Shown piece by piece: positions 55,782-64,000 of a stretch of DNA of 64,000 nucleotides. Below the pieces are notes generated by a model, which made no database searches, was not told where the DNA came from, and worked only from the letters and a program-made list of their open reading frames with translations. The first letter of the stretch is position 1. Each line of letters starts with the position of its first letter. Location: assembly GCF_017874255.1 (NCBI RefSeq), contig NZ_JAGGLD010000008.1, positions 62,001 to 126,000 of the forward strand, in the 5' to 3' direction. The translations under genes were made by a program, and so were the position numbers. The stretch is from Paenibacillus shirakamiensis. Its GTDB lineage: Bacteria > Bacillota > Bacilli > Paenibacillales > Paenibacillaceae.

Positions 55782-56006
55782 TTATTGTTCTGGATCGTTT
55801 TTCAATCCTTTTTCTTCAACCTCAGTCGTTGTATCCATATTTTCCATTTCTTTACCTAAGCGTTTCAAATCGTCCATATCATTTACCATAGAGCCATTCT
55901 CTGCTTCATTGATGTCTTTGCTCTTCGGAAGATTTCCTTCTTTAGCTTCCTTAATTTGATCGCGGGTATATTCTTCTTGTTCATCTTTTGGATTCGTTGG
56001 ACTCAT
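55782..56006 (-). CDS. Small acidic hydrophilic protein
   Basis: Product of 74 residues, very rich in Glu/Asp/Lys/Asn (MSPTNPKDEQEEYTRDQIKE), probably disordered. AAGGGG lies about 10 nt before the ATG. It ends a minus-strand group with a DUF5665-like and a YtxH-like gene, so a stress-related role is possible. Family not recognised. Confidence 0.7.
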   Translation of the reverse strand: MSPTNPKDEQEEYTRDQIKEAKEGNLPKSKDINEAENGSMVNDMDDLKRLGKEMENMDTTTEVEEKGLKNDPEQ

Positions 56007-56034
56007 GAGGATAATCCCCTTTCAGAAGATGGCT

Positions 56035-56358
56035 TTATTTTTTGTAAGCATTCATGTAACTTTGCAGATTAGCTAGAAACTCCCCAATCAGCGGCATGGA
56101 GACGAAGAAACTCGTAATCCATCCCAGCAGGACGAGCACTAAGGCTGTACCGACGGTTAGTCCTAATCCACGAGCCATGCCAGCCGTGAAATTAGAGATA
56201 ATCCGTTTCTTAGGATTCGTATAATTCTCTATAATATCCTTGAAATCGGATCGTTCGAGTGCGTCAGCAATGTCATCCAATCGTGTATTCAGTTTCTTTA
56301 CTTCATGTCTAAGTTCAAAAGGATGATCCTTAGTGTCGTATTGTTTCAGTTCTCCCAT
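56035..56358 (-). CDS. DUF5665-like membrane protein
   Basis: Product of 107 residues: charged helical N-terminus (ELRHEVKKLNTRLDDIADAL), then one or two hydrophobic segments (about 62-100, GLGLTVGTALVLVLLGWITS). ATG 56358 has AGGAAG about 9 nt upstream; an in-frame extension to 56409 lacks a ribosome site. Lies between the YtxH-like gene and the small acidic gene on the same strand. Confidence 0.78.
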   Translation of the reverse strand: MGELKQYDTKDHPFELRHEVKKLNTRLDDIADALERSDFKDIIENYTNPKKRIISNFTAGMARGLGLTVGTALVLVLLGWITSFFVSMPLIGEFLANLQSYMNAYKK

Positions 56359-56449
56359 GCCGCATGACTTCCTTTCAATAGAAAAATGGGGAAAATAAAT
56401 AGCCAGCAAAGAAGAAGCTGGCTATTCAAACGTTACTATTCATCAAGAA

Positions 56450-56932
56450 TTAATAAGATGAACGAGTTTTGTTTGTTACTTCACGAGCTGTCTCTTGGGA
56501 TGTTTTTTGAACATCTTTAGCTACGTCAGCAGAAGTATTTTTAGCTTCATTCGCAACGGTCTCAGCTGTATCACGAGCGTCATCTGACACATTACTTGCT
56601 GCTTGTTTTACTTCATCAGCTACCATTCCTGAAGCGGATTTAACGCTGGAGAGCAATGTGCTTGTACTTGCGCCAACAGTTTTAGCCATATCAGTAGTTT
56701 TAGTACCTACGTTTTTAGCAAGTTCAGTTGTTTTGTCGCTTACTACGGAAGCCACATCTTTAGATTTGTCGTAAACCGTGCCCCATTTATCGGAAAGATC
56801 ACTGCGCATGTCACGGCCTGTCTTAGGAGCATATAAAAGAGCTGCTGCTGCACCTAACAAACCACCAATTAGAAGGCCTTTTGTAAATGTTGAACCACTT
56901 TGTACTGGGTATTCTGTCTCTGCTTTATTCAT
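56450..56932 (-). CDS. ytxH: YtxH-domain stress protein
   Basis: Product of 160 residues. GLLIGGLLGAAAALLYAPKTG RDMR at 19-42 is the YtxH membrane/turn signature; the rest is an Ala/Lys/Asp-rich helical tail with repeats of about 11 residues resembling LEA-type proteins. Homologues are induced by general stress. AAGGAG lies before the ATG. It heads a three-gene minus-strand group. Confidence 0.88.
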   Translation of the reverse strand: MNKAETEYPVQSGSTFTKGLLIGGLLGAAAALLYAPKTGRDMRSDLSDKWGTVYDKSKDVASVVSDKTTELAKNVGTKTTDMAKTVGASTSTLLSSVKSASGMVADEVKQAASNVSDDARDTAETVANEAKNTSADVAKDVQKTSQETAREVTNKTRSSY

Positions 56933-57156
56933 AATGAGTCACTCCTTAGTTTTAGTTGTGCATTTCGTTTGCTTGCTGCTTACTTTGTATTTAAACTAGA
57001 GGATACCCACTGAAACAGTACATCAAATTTAGACTGGAAAGGATAAGTTCCTGTTCGGTTTATGTTTCGTATACTATACTATTAGAGTTGAGCATCATTA
57101 TGTAGGAAAGAATAGTCCTCTTAAAGGGGAGTTTTGATTTGGAAGGGGAAGAGCGT

Positions 57157-58194
57157 ATGTTAGAACAACTAGAGAATCAAGTAGCACCTGAAATGATGAT
57201 TAAAGAATATCGGGGCAACTGGATGGAAAATGCCCATTATGGACATATAAGTATCGTAAATGAATATGGAGAGGTCGTGTACGCTTTAGGCGATCCACAT
57301 TATCGAGCGTTTACTCGATCCTCCGCTAAGCCCCTTCAAGCCATCCCAGGTATTCGGGCAGGAATTCACGAGCATTATGGATTATCTACTAAAGAGGTGG
57401 CCGTGATGACTGCCTCGCATCGATCGGAAGAAGTACACGTGCAGACCCTTGAACATTTAAGTGAAAAAGTTGAAATTGGAGAGCATTGTCTCGTATGTGC
57501 ACCAAGTCTTCCGTTAGATGAAGGATCTAAAGAAGATTGGTTACGTGCAGGGGGAGGACGGAGACGACTCTACCACAACTGCTCAGGGAAGCATCTCGGC
57601 GTTCTTGCTTACAGTAAAATGATGGGATATTCACTTCAAGGATATGATCAGCCAGATCACCCAGCCCAGCAGGAAATTATAGAGACCTTTGCGACCATGA
57701 CCGGGATGAGTACAGACGATCTCATACAAGGTACAGATGGATGTGGATTCCCTGTATTTGCGTTGCCCCTTTCAAACTTGGCGTATGGTTATGTGAAGCT
57801 CGCATGTCCTGATTTAATTCAAGATGAGGCTACACGCGTGGCCGTAGAGACCATTACTTCGGCAATGAATACCTATCCTATATTAGTAGGAGGAAGCGAT
57901 CGAGTAGATTCGTTGCTGCTCAAAGATCAAAATATCATCGCGAAGGGTGGATTTAAGGGCGTATATTGTTTTAGTCTCAAGAAAGAGCGTCTAGGTATAG
58001 CCTTCAAAATCTTGGACGGTTCTGAAGAAGAATGGGGTTGGGTGGTACAAAGTATACTAGAACAAATCGGATACGATGTATCAGATACCATTCATCATTT
58101 AAAAGAAAATTTCAGTAAAAAAATTACGAATGATGTTGGAACACAGGTGGGATATGCAGAGGGCGTTTTCCATTTAAAATCCAGCCTTAGCTAG
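57157..58194 (+). CDS. L-asparaginase II family protein (Rhizobium type)
   Basis: Product of 345 residues. TRSSAKPLQAIPGI, ASHRSEEVHVQTLEH, NCSGKHLGVLAYS, DHPAQQ and TDGCGFPVFALPLSNLAYGY are the blocks of the PF06089-type (thermolabile, plant/rhizobial-like) asparaginases, unrelated to classical AnsA/AnsB. It would hydrolyse asparagine to aspartate and ammonia. ATG 57157 has GGGGA 8 nt upstream; TTG 57139 precedes that site. Confidence 0.88.
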   Translation: MLEQLENQVAPEMMIKEYRGNWMENAHYGHISIVNEYGEVVYALGDPHYRAFTRSSAKPLQAIPGIRAGIHEHYGLSTKEVAVMTASHRSEEVHVQTLEHLSEKVEIGEHCLVCAPSLPLDEGSKEDWLRAGGGRRRLYHNCSGKHLGVLAYSKMMGYSLQGYDQPDHPAQQEIIETFATMTGMSTDDLIQGTDGCGFPVFALPLSNLAYGYVKLACPDLIQDEATRVAVETITSAMNTYPILVGGSDRVDSLLLKDQNIIAKGGFKGVYCFSLKKERLGIAFKILDGSEEEWGWVVQSILEQIGYDVSDTIHHLKENFSKKITNDVGTQVGYAEGVFHLKSSLS

Positions 58195-58216
58195 CTAAAT
58201 AGCTTAAAAAAACCAC

Positions 58217-58312
58217 CCTCCATAGTTGATTGAGGCTCTAATCATGCGGGTAAGAGATAGACAAGAAAAGAAACGGCATGAACATAAACAAAGTTTCTGA
58301 AGACTATGGAGG
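58217..58312 (+). promoter_or_regulatory. Leader that could mask the ribosome site of the pirin gene
   Basis: CCTCCATAGT (58217-58226) is the exact inverse of ACTATGGAGG (58303-58312), which contains the ribosome site GGAGG. A small hairpin TGATT-(8 nt)-AATCA follows the first arm. The arms would enclose about 76 nt. Confidence 0.5.
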
Positions 58313-58321
58313 TAGATACCA

Positions 58322-59041
58322 ATGATTAAAGTGATAACTTCGGATGAGCGCCATACTTCAGATCGTGGTTGGATACACAGTGAATTCAGTTTCTCTTTTT
58401 CAGACTATGAGGATCCCAGCAATGCTCACTTCGGTTGCCTGCTGGCACATAATGAGAATATCTTAAAGCCGAAGCAAGGATTCAAAAAACATCCTCATCA
58501 TGATTTGGAAATTGTAAGCTATGTGGTATCTGGTACATTGAACCATACCGATGATCTGGGCAATACGCAAGAGTTGAAGGCAGGTACTGTGCAAGTAATG
58601 AGCGCAGGTACTGGAGTAGTGCATGAAGAGAATAATCCTTCGAGTGAAGAAGAAGTTCGGTTCATTCAAATGTGGTTTTTACCCGACAAACCGAGCGAAC
58701 TTCCATATTGGCAAAGTCGATCTTTTGAAAAGCAAGATCATCTGAATGCTCTCCTACCTATTGTATCTGGACGCGGAGAAGAGAGTACGTTGCCGATTAA
58801 TCAGGAATTAACGGTGTATCTTTCCACATTAGAAACAGGGAACGAAGTGTCTTTACCACACCGCGAAAATCGTAGAAGTCATGTGTTTATTATTAGTGGG
58901 CATATAGAAATCACATGTGGAGACGAGAAACTGACCTTAAATCCTGGGGATGCTACTCGAATTAAAAAGAGTTGCGATTTACTCATACGAGGAATAGGTA
59001 GTGAATGTCCTGCGGAGTTTATTTTAATTGATATGCCTTAA
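58322..59041 (+). CDS. Pirin-family protein (YhhW/quercetinase-like)
   Basis: Bicupin protein of 239 residues. The first cupin has FKKHPHHDLEIVSYVVSGTLNHTDDLGN with the pirin metal His residues and VMSAGTGVVHEE; the second is weaker. Relatives such as YhhW cleave quercetin in vitro; the natural role is unclear, often linked to stress. GGAGG lies 9 nt before the ATG and could be hidden by the leader. Confidence 0.9.
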   Translation: MIKVITSDERHTSDRGWIHSEFSFSFSDYEDPSNAHFGCLLAHNENILKPKQGFKKHPHHDLEIVSYVVSGTLNHTDDLGNTQELKAGTVQVMSAGTGVVHEENNPSSEEEVRFIQMWFLPDKPSELPYWQSRSFEKQDHLNALLPIVSGRGEESTLPINQELTVYLSTLETGNEVSLPHRENRRSHVFIISGHIEITCGDEKLTLNPGDATRIKKSCDLLIRGIGSECPAEFILIDMP

Positions 59042-59055
59042 TGTAATCCAACATA

Positions 59056-59104
59056 CAAAAAGAGTCCTCTTCCTGTACAAAGGATAAGTAGGACTCTTTT
59101 TTGT
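59056..59104. terminator. Terminator between the pirin and DUF1128 genes
   Basis: AAAAAGAGTCC ... GGACTCTTTTTT stem with inner TCCT/AGGA; bidirectional. Confidence 0.9.
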
Positions 59105-59124
59105 ATCCATACGGTCAAAAAAAA

Positions 59125-59346
59125 TTAAGATCTTAGACTACCTAGTTCAGAGGCTAAAGCTTCTACTTCCGATATGCTTAGGCGCTCTTTGTTAATCACA
59201 ATATCGTAGACTTCGTGGATATCGTCGTAACGATCTACCGAAAACGCGGAAGCTTGCATGGCTGCTCCTGTGGCCATTCTAAGCTTGTTTTTGATGGCTT
59301 CAATCATATATTCAATGTTTTCTTGCGTCTTTTGAGTTAAATCCAT
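59125..59346 (-). CDS. DUF1128 (YfkK-like) small protein
   Basis: Product of 73 residues, MDLTQKTQENIEYMIEAIKN...NKERLSISEVEALASELGSLR, helical and matching the DUF1128 length and pattern. Function unknown. AAGGGG lies before the ATG. Convergent with the pirin gene. Confidence 0.87.
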   Translation of the reverse strand: MDLTQKTQENIEYMIEAIKNKLRMATGAAMQASAFSVDRYDDIHEVYDIVINKERLSISEVEALASELGSLRS

Positions 59347-59486
59347 GGTTAGTCCCCTTCTTTCTTAGAACATTCTTTAGGTATTGTATCATGTGAGTGA
59401 GAGAGGATCATCTTTTTTTGCGGCGCGGTTTGTGATTCGGTACAATATAGAGAAAGCAGTATTCTTTTGAAGGAGCAGAGCAATGC

Positions 59487-60023
59487 ATGAAATCCAGTAG
59501 ACAGCGAACACATTCCTCTGATCGAGTTGGAGCTAGAATAACAGATCATGAGGGACTTGAACAATTTTTCAGTGGGATAGCAAGCGCCTATTTTCGCTCA
59601 GAAATCTTATTCTTATGTATTGGAACGGATAAGTCGACGGGGGATGCCTGGGCGCCTTGGGTAGGAAGCAGACTAACCGAATTAAGTGATTTCGAAGTGA
59701 TAGGAACATTAGAACATCCATGTGATGCCGACAATCTGCAAGCCTATATGGAAGACATTCATTCGGAGAAAAAACTTATTGTTTTGGATGCTGCTCTAGG
59801 TAAGGTAGACACGGTAGGTATGTATTCTGTAGCCGAAGGGCCCCTAGTACCAGGGCAGTCAGTAGGTGGGAAATTCAAGCCAATAGGTCACTATAGTATA
59901 GCTGGAATTGTAAATGTATTTGGACCTCGACCGTATTCTACGCTGCAAATGACATCACTATATAAAGTTAAGGGGATGGTTGAAGAAGTAGTCCATGCCA
60001 TTAGTCAGGCATTTAAATTATAG
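59487..60023 (+). CDS. yyaC: Spore protease YyaC family (DUF1256)
   Basis: Product of 178 residues with LFLCIGTDKSTGDAWAPWVG, LIVLDAALGKVDTVG and GIVNVFGPRPYSTLQMTSL, matching YyaC of spore formers, a relative of the GPR germination protease. ATG 59487 lies 12 nt after AGGAG. A better-spaced ATG at 59483 opens only a 5-codon ORF (ends TAG 59498-59500) that overlaps this start, so translation may involve that mini-ORF. Confidence 0.87.
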   Translation: MKSSRQRTHSSDRVGARITDHEGLEQFFSGIASAYFRSEILFLCIGTDKSTGDAWAPWVGSRLTELSDFEVIGTLEHPCDADNLQAYMEDIHSEKKLIVLDAALGKVDTVGMYSVAEGPLVPGQSVGGKFKPIGHYSIAGIVNVFGPRPYSTLQMTSLYKVKGMVEEVVHAISQAFKL

Positions 60024-60107
60024 ACTTTAAGTTTCAGAAGGTGCAGTTTAGCTTAATAATAGGAATATTGATTAACCCATACATACGAGCGAAAGAAGGA
60101 ATATACA

Positions 60108-60908
60108 ATGGAAAAGGCTACAGTGAATGGATCAACCATTGCTTACGATGATCGTGGCGAAGGTGAAGTTGTCGTATTAGTCCACGGCTTCTGTGGAAGT
60201 TCAAGCTATTTTGATAAAATTGTACCTCTTCTATCTAAACAATATCGAGTCATTACTCCAGATCTTCGAGGACATGGTTCATCCGATGCACCTCTTGGGG
60301 CATATACGATCGAGCAATTAGCGGATGATGTGACAGGTCTGATGGAATCCATCGGGGTGGAGAAGTATACCTTACTAGGCCATTCCTTGGGTGGGTATGT
60401 GACCCTTTCTGTAGCGCAGCGTTATGCTTCCAGTTTGAATGGGTTTGGACTTCTACACTCTACGGCCTATCCAGATAGTGAAGAAGCTAAAGAAAAACGC
60501 TTGAAAGCGGTATCCACCATTCAGTCTGAAGGAATTACTACATTTATTGAGAATTTGGTGCCAGCGCTATTCGCTCCGGATCATGTTGAACAGCTAACAG
60601 AAGATGTGATTCGCGTAAAAGAAATTGGATATAAAACTCCACCACAGGGTGCTTCCGGCGCGGCAATGGCAATGCGTGAACGTCCAGATCGTAGAGATGT
60701 TTTGTCATCAAGTACGTTGCCTATCCTGCTCGTGGCTGGGGAAAAGGATGGCGTAATTCCTGCAGAAAAAACGTTCACTACAGAAGGACCTAAAGTAACT
60801 CAAGAAACGATTGCTGGAGTAGGCCATATGAGTATGTATGAAGCTCCTGAGCAATTGGCAAATATAATATTAGAATTCTTAGGCAAGATTCATTCTACAC
60901 AAGCTTAA
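60108..60908 (+). CDS. Alpha/beta hydrolase
   Basis: Product of 266 residues with VLVHGFCGSS (oxyanion HG), DLRGHGSSD, nucleophile S93 in GHSLGG, acid Asp in VAGEKDGVIP and His in GVGHMSMYE. Fits the esterase/haloperoxidase-like branch; substrate unknown. AGGAAT lies upstream of the ATG. Single gene with terminator. Confidence 0.9.
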   Translation: MEKATVNGSTIAYDDRGEGEVVVLVHGFCGSSSYFDKIVPLLSKQYRVITPDLRGHGSSDAPLGAYTIEQLADDVTGLMESIGVEKYTLLGHSLGGYVTLSVAQRYASSLNGFGLLHSTAYPDSEEAKEKRLKAVSTIQSEGITTFIENLVPALFAPDHVEQLTEDVIRVKEIGYKTPPQGASGAAMAMRERPDRRDVLSSSTLPILLVAGEKDGVIPAEKTFTTEGPKVTQETIAGVGHMSMYEAPEQLANIILEFLGKIHSTQA

Positions 60909-60964
60909 GCACAATTTTTACTGAAAAATAAAATAAAGCGGTCCATTTATAACTACAACATCAA

Positions 60965-60998
60965 CCGGAGATTCCTATGGAATCTCCGGTTTTTCTGT
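60965..60998 (+). terminator. Terminator of the hydrolase gene
   Basis: ACCGGAGATTCC-TAT-GGAATCTCCGGTTTTT. Confidence 0.93.
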
Positions 60999-61138
60999 TC
61001 ATTCTTGTGAAGTCATGAAGTCATGCAGTGGAAAAGCCGTCTTAAATGGGGTAGGATCTTGGTATATCTTATAGTTCGGAGCGAAAGACGTCGTATCGGA
61101 GGTCAGGACTTTGTCCTAAGAGAGGCGGTAGGAAATTC

Positions 61139-61798
61139 ATGTTGAGAAGAGATTATCTCCTTAGAATGATTGAAGAAATGACAGAATCTATTGGAGTAGC
61201 TTTGGGACTCAGACAAGAAAAGAAGCGGATTGAGGCGCTTTGGGAATTGGATGAACAATATAAAAAGCATTTTAGACTAGATGCTCAAATGATGCATGCT
61301 CTATCCGTTAAGGATCTCATAGAATTGTTCCGATTTGCCGGTGAAATACAGACGGATAAGCTTCAAAGTGCAGCAAGATTAATGATGGAAGAAAGTAAGA
61401 TTTACTTGGATGATGGTAAGACTCGTGAAGGCGTGCTGCGCGCGATCAAAGCACTGCATTTATTTCTTTTTGCTTATGTACATGGAGCTGATTCCGAGCT
61501 GTGGCACTTACATGATTGTGTAGCCGAACTAAAGCGTATGTTAGAAGACTATACCCTCCCTGTAGAGACGCAGAAGCTTATCCTGATGTATGAAGAAAAA
61601 AGAGGACAATACGATCAGTCTGAGAATGCCTTGTATCGATTGCTTGAACAGCAGGCTATTTCACCGCTTGAAGTTTTGCAGTATTATGAGCGCTGGCTGA
61701 CAGTGAGTTCGGAGGTTCTTGAACAAGGCGGATTGCCTTTGCATGAGGTGAGGGAAGGCATCGAACGGATGAAGGCAAGAAGGGATAAAATAGGATGA
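61139..61798 (+). CDS. Helical hypothetical protein (DUF6483-like)
   Basis: Product of 219 residues, all helical in appearance: MLRRDYLLRMIEEMTESIGV, then TPR-like stretches (AARLMMEESKIYLDDGKTREGVLRAIKALHLF split by loops). DUF6483 proteins of Gram-positive bacteria begin in the same way, but I am not certain. It precedes the PhzF-like gene by 28 bp and may share its transcript. Confidence 0.75.
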   Translation: MLRRDYLLRMIEEMTESIGVALGLRQEKKRIEALWELDEQYKKHFRLDAQMMHALSVKDLIELFRFAGEIQTDKLQSAARLMMEESKIYLDDGKTREGVLRAIKALHLFLFAYVHGADSELWHLHDCVAELKRMLEDYTLPVETQKLILMYEEKRGQYDQSENALYRLLEQQAISPLEVLQYYERWLTVSSEVLEQGGLPLHEVREGIERMKARRDKIG

Positions 61799-61826
61799 GG
61801 ACAGCTCGGATGGAGGGATGATTACG

Positions 61827-62621
61827 ATGGAGTTATATATAGTAGATGCGTTTACGGATCTTCCATTCAAGGGGAATCCAGCTGCGGTATGCATGGCGGA
61901 CCAGGAATTAGATACGAAACGGATGCAGGAGATTGCGATGGAGATGAATCTTTCGGAGACCGCATTTCTATTTCCAGAAGGGAAGGGATACCGTTTAAGA
62001 TGGTTTACGCCGAAAATCGAGATCAAGCTGTGTGGTCATGCTACCCTAGCAAGTAGTCATATTTTATGGGAGACTGGACGGCTCCCAACGAATCAAAGCG
62101 CACATTTTTATACGTTAAGTGGAGAATTGGTGGCGAGGCGAGAGCAGGATAGAATAATATTGAATTTTCCTGCATATACCGTGCTGCCTATCCCACCTGT
62201 AGATGGACTCTATGAAGCTTTAGGTATCGAACATACCGATGTCGAATATCTAGGGGGCTATGGAGATGATGTTCTGGTCGTGTTGAATTCAGATGATACG
62301 GTTAAGACCATGTCACCCCATTTTGAGAAGCTGACCTCTGTCAATAAAAGAGGAGTTTCCGTAACGGCTCAATCTACAGATCAGCCTTATGACATTGTAT
62401 CGCGGTTTTTTGCTCCACGAGTAGGTGTACCTGAAGATCCCGTTACAGGGTCTGCCCATTGTGGTCTAGCTCCATACTGGCTGGGGAGACTCGGTAAAGA
62501 TAGCTTAACTGCGTATCAAGCATCAACACGAGGTGGAGTATTGTATCTGTCCATGGAAGGAGACCGGATTCTTCTGGGTGGACAGGCAGTGACTATACTA
62601 CAAGGAACACTGAATATATAG
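61827..62621 (+). CDS. PhzF-family isomerase-like protein
   Basis: Product of 264 residues with the diaminopimelate-epimerase-like twin fold: FKGNPAAVC, catalytic Glu in LSETAFLFP, LCGHATLASSH, and EDPVTGSAHCGLAPYW. PhzF relatives isomerise cyclic or amino acid substrates; here none is known and no phenazine genes are near. ATG 61827 is preferred: GGAGGG ends only 1-2 nt before ATG 61818. Confidence 0.9.
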   Translation: MELYIVDAFTDLPFKGNPAAVCMADQELDTKRMQEIAMEMNLSETAFLFPEGKGYRLRWFTPKIEIKLCGHATLASSHILWETGRLPTNQSAHFYTLSGELVARREQDRIILNFPAYTVLPIPPVDGLYEALGIEHTDVEYLGGYGDDVLVVLNSDDTVKTMSPHFEKLTSVNKRGVSVTAQSTDQPYDIVSRFFAPRVGVPEDPVTGSAHCGLAPYWLGRLGKDSLTAYQASTRGGVLYLSMEGDRILLGGQAVTILQGTLNI

Positions 62622-62648
62622 ATTATAGAAAAGTGAGTGGTTAACATC

Positions 62649-63815
62649 ATGGAAGAACTGCGTAAATGTATTCATGCAATCCTAGAGGCAGGATCTCTAA
62701 TCTCGGGAACGCTTAGTCAGCGGCGGCGTGCAGGAGAGACGGAATATGCCAAAGTTCAGATCAAACCGATAGAAATCAAGAACGTTTTGCACTATCAGCT
62801 CGCTTACCACTATGACACCAAAGTGATGCATGAGAATGTACCTGTAACTGAGTTAGAAGAAAAGATGATGGAATTATTTCAAGAAACGTTCCGTCAAGGT
62901 CTCCTCTGTACAATTGGAGCAGATATTCAAATATTAATTAGTAAAAAACATAAAGTGTCTATTCTCAGCCATGCACCCAGCAAAAAAGCAGCGGTGTTAT
63001 CTCATAATCGTCAGAAGAACTATATTTTAGAGGATGGACAGCCCGTAGCCTTCTTGGTTGAACTGGGAATTATGAATGTAGAGGGAAAAGTGCTTGCTAA
63101 GAAGTATGATAAGTTTCGTCAGATCAACCGATTTCTTGAAATGGTTCAAGATGTCGTACGTCATTTGCCAGTAGGAAGACCCATCACAATCGTAGACTTC
63201 GGTTGCGGTAAATCGTATCTCACATTTGCGTTATATCATTACTTGGCAATACAGCAGGAGCGAAAGCTTCAGGTGATAGGTCTAGATCTGAAGAAAGATG
63301 TCATTGAGCATTGCAGCGCGCTCGCCCTTAAGCTTGGTTATGCAGATCTTACTTTCCTCGTTGGGGACATAGCGGATTATGATGCTTTATCTTCTGTGGA
63401 CATGGTGGTTACCCTTCATGCGTGCGATACAGCGACGGATGCTGCCTTAGAAAAAGCCATACGCTGGGATGCTTCTGTAATTTTATCTGTGCCTTGTTGT
63501 CAGCATGAAATGTTCACACAAGTGGAGAATACCGTATTAAGCCCACTATTGTCTCATGGTATTTTGAAGGAACGATTTTCTGCACTGGCTACAGATGCCA
63601 TTCGGGCTAAACTGCTGGACATTATGGGGTACAAAACACAGCTTCTTGAATTTATTGATATGGAGCATACCCCGAAGAACATTTTGATCCGTGCTGTGAA
63701 AGGATCTGCTGGAGACAAGAATGAATTATGGCGGGAGTATATGGTATTCCGTGATTTCCTACAAGCCCGTCCCTATCTGGAGCAGGCCTGTCAAGATCTG
63801 CTGCCTAGATCATAA
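62649..63815 (+). CDS. Class I SAM-dependent methyltransferase (Methyltransf_32-like)
   Basis: Product of 388 residues. The N-terminal 150 are a family-specific domain (AKVQIKPIEIKN, YDKFRQINRFLEMV); the Rossmann part has IVDFGCGKSYLTFALYHYL, VIGLDLKKDVIEHC, VVTLHACDTATDAAL and SVPCCQHEM. HACDTATD and PCCQHE are marks of the METTL/GSTCD-type group thought to act on RNA or protein; the target is unknown. ATG 62649 is chosen over GTG 62637. The stop opens a tandem-repeat tract. Confidence 0.87.
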   Translation: MEELRKCIHAILEAGSLISGTLSQRRRAGETEYAKVQIKPIEIKNVLHYQLAYHYDTKVMHENVPVTELEEKMMELFQETFRQGLLCTIGADIQILISKKHKVSILSHAPSKKAAVLSHNRQKNYILEDGQPVAFLVELGIMNVEGKVLAKKYDKFRQINRFLEMVQDVVRHLPVGRPITIVDFGCGKSYLTFALYHYLAIQQERKLQVIGLDLKKDVIEHCSALALKLGYADLTFLVGDIADYDALSSVDMVVTLHACDTATDAALEKAIRWDASVILSVPCCQHEMFTQVENTVLSPLLSHGILKERFSALATDAIRAKLLDIMGYKTQLLEFIDMEHTPKNILIRAVKGSAGDKNELWREYMVFRDFLQARPYLEQACQDLLPRS

Positions 63816-63903
63816 AGAGTTCACTTATTTGAAGAGCTTAACTTGTATTTCAAGAGCTCCATCTGTATCTCAAGAACTCCATTTTCAAGAGCTCAACAGT
63901 ATC
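63814..63903. repeat. Imperfect tandem repeat after the methyltransferase gene
   Basis: About five degenerate units of 15-20 bp starting near the stop codon. The best are 63850-63869 (TCAAGAGCTCCATCTGTATC), 63870-63884 (TCAAGAACTCCATTT) and 63885-63903 (TCAAGAGCTCAACAGTATC). Confidence 0.7.
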
Positions 63904-63958
63904 AGACTTCAAGTTTCACAGTATTAGCATTATAGTATAGGTTTGCTTCCCACTAATG

Positions 63959-63994
63959 AGGTCAACACTTGAAATAAGTGTTGGCCTTTTTATG
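63959..63994 (+). terminator. Terminator of the methyltransferase gene
   Basis: AGGTCAACACTT-GAAAT-AAGTGTTGGCCTTTTT. Confidence 0.92.
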
Positions 63995-64000
63995 TTGTGC

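Overview
The window looks like chromosomal DNA of an endospore-forming, low-to-moderate-GC Firmicute, most likely Paenibacillus or a close relative. The evidence is a T-box-controlled thrS, a lysine riboswitch on lysP, a spore-protease-like yyaC, the bacillithiol-linked ytxJ, ytxG/ytxH, and a SigB locus of the Bacillus cereus RsbK/RsbM/RsbY type. No rRNA, tRNA, CRISPR array, prophage or complete insertion sequence was recognised.

Layout. 1-6.9 kb: end of a VOC protein, thrS with its leader, GNAT, Mn-pyrophosphatase, an LtaS-type sulfatase, ytxJ. 7-13.3 kb: a PAS hybrid kinase, a MarR-MFS efflux pair with a palindromic operator, a YwaF-like membrane protein, an NAD(P)-binding protein with an HxlR-like palindrome. 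13.4-18.7 kb: the least ordinary stretch. It holds an unknown gene with a short leader ORF, a GC-rich island with a truncated MBL-fold gene joined to a TetR gene, a tandem structured-RNA candidate, an orphan PemK toxin, peptide deformylase and a flavoprotein. 18.7-24.2 kb: sulfur salvage (LysR, glutaredoxin, two LLM monooxygenases, O-acetylhomoserine sulfhydrylase). 24.3-32.7 kb: Fur-boxed PfeT-like metal ATPase, trxB plus glutaredoxin, transglutaminase, lysP with L-box, CvfC/YpgR-like protein. 32.8-36.7 kb: a two-component system behind a CsoR-like palindrome, next to a Met/His-rich lipoprotein. 36.8-45.3 kb: MBL hydrolase, ABC-F, CDF transporter, NlpC/P60 hydrolase and small envelope and stress proteins. 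45.4-54.7 kb: a co-directional signalling cluster ending in rsbV-rsbW-sigB. 54.7-64 kb: CorA-like transporter, a YtxH stress group, asparaginase, pirin, yyaC, hydrolase, PhzF-like protein and a methyltransferase.

How the genes work together. The 45-55 kb block reads as one stress pathway. A membrane hybrid kinase (RsbK-like), tuned by a CheR-type methyltransferase (RsbM-like), would phosphorylate a REC-PP2C phosphatase (RsbY-like). That enzyme dephosphorylates RsbV, which then draws RsbW off SigB. Several neighbours belong to general-stress families. A second hybrid kinase sits inside the cluster with no obvious target.

The signals I consider most worth follow-up are the two-module RNA candidate at 15.1-15.4 kb, whose repeated hairpin shows three compensatory base-pair changes, and the copper-like two-component/lipoprotein locus at 32.8-36.2 kb. 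Most annotation here is family-level recognition by eye; no database search was run.
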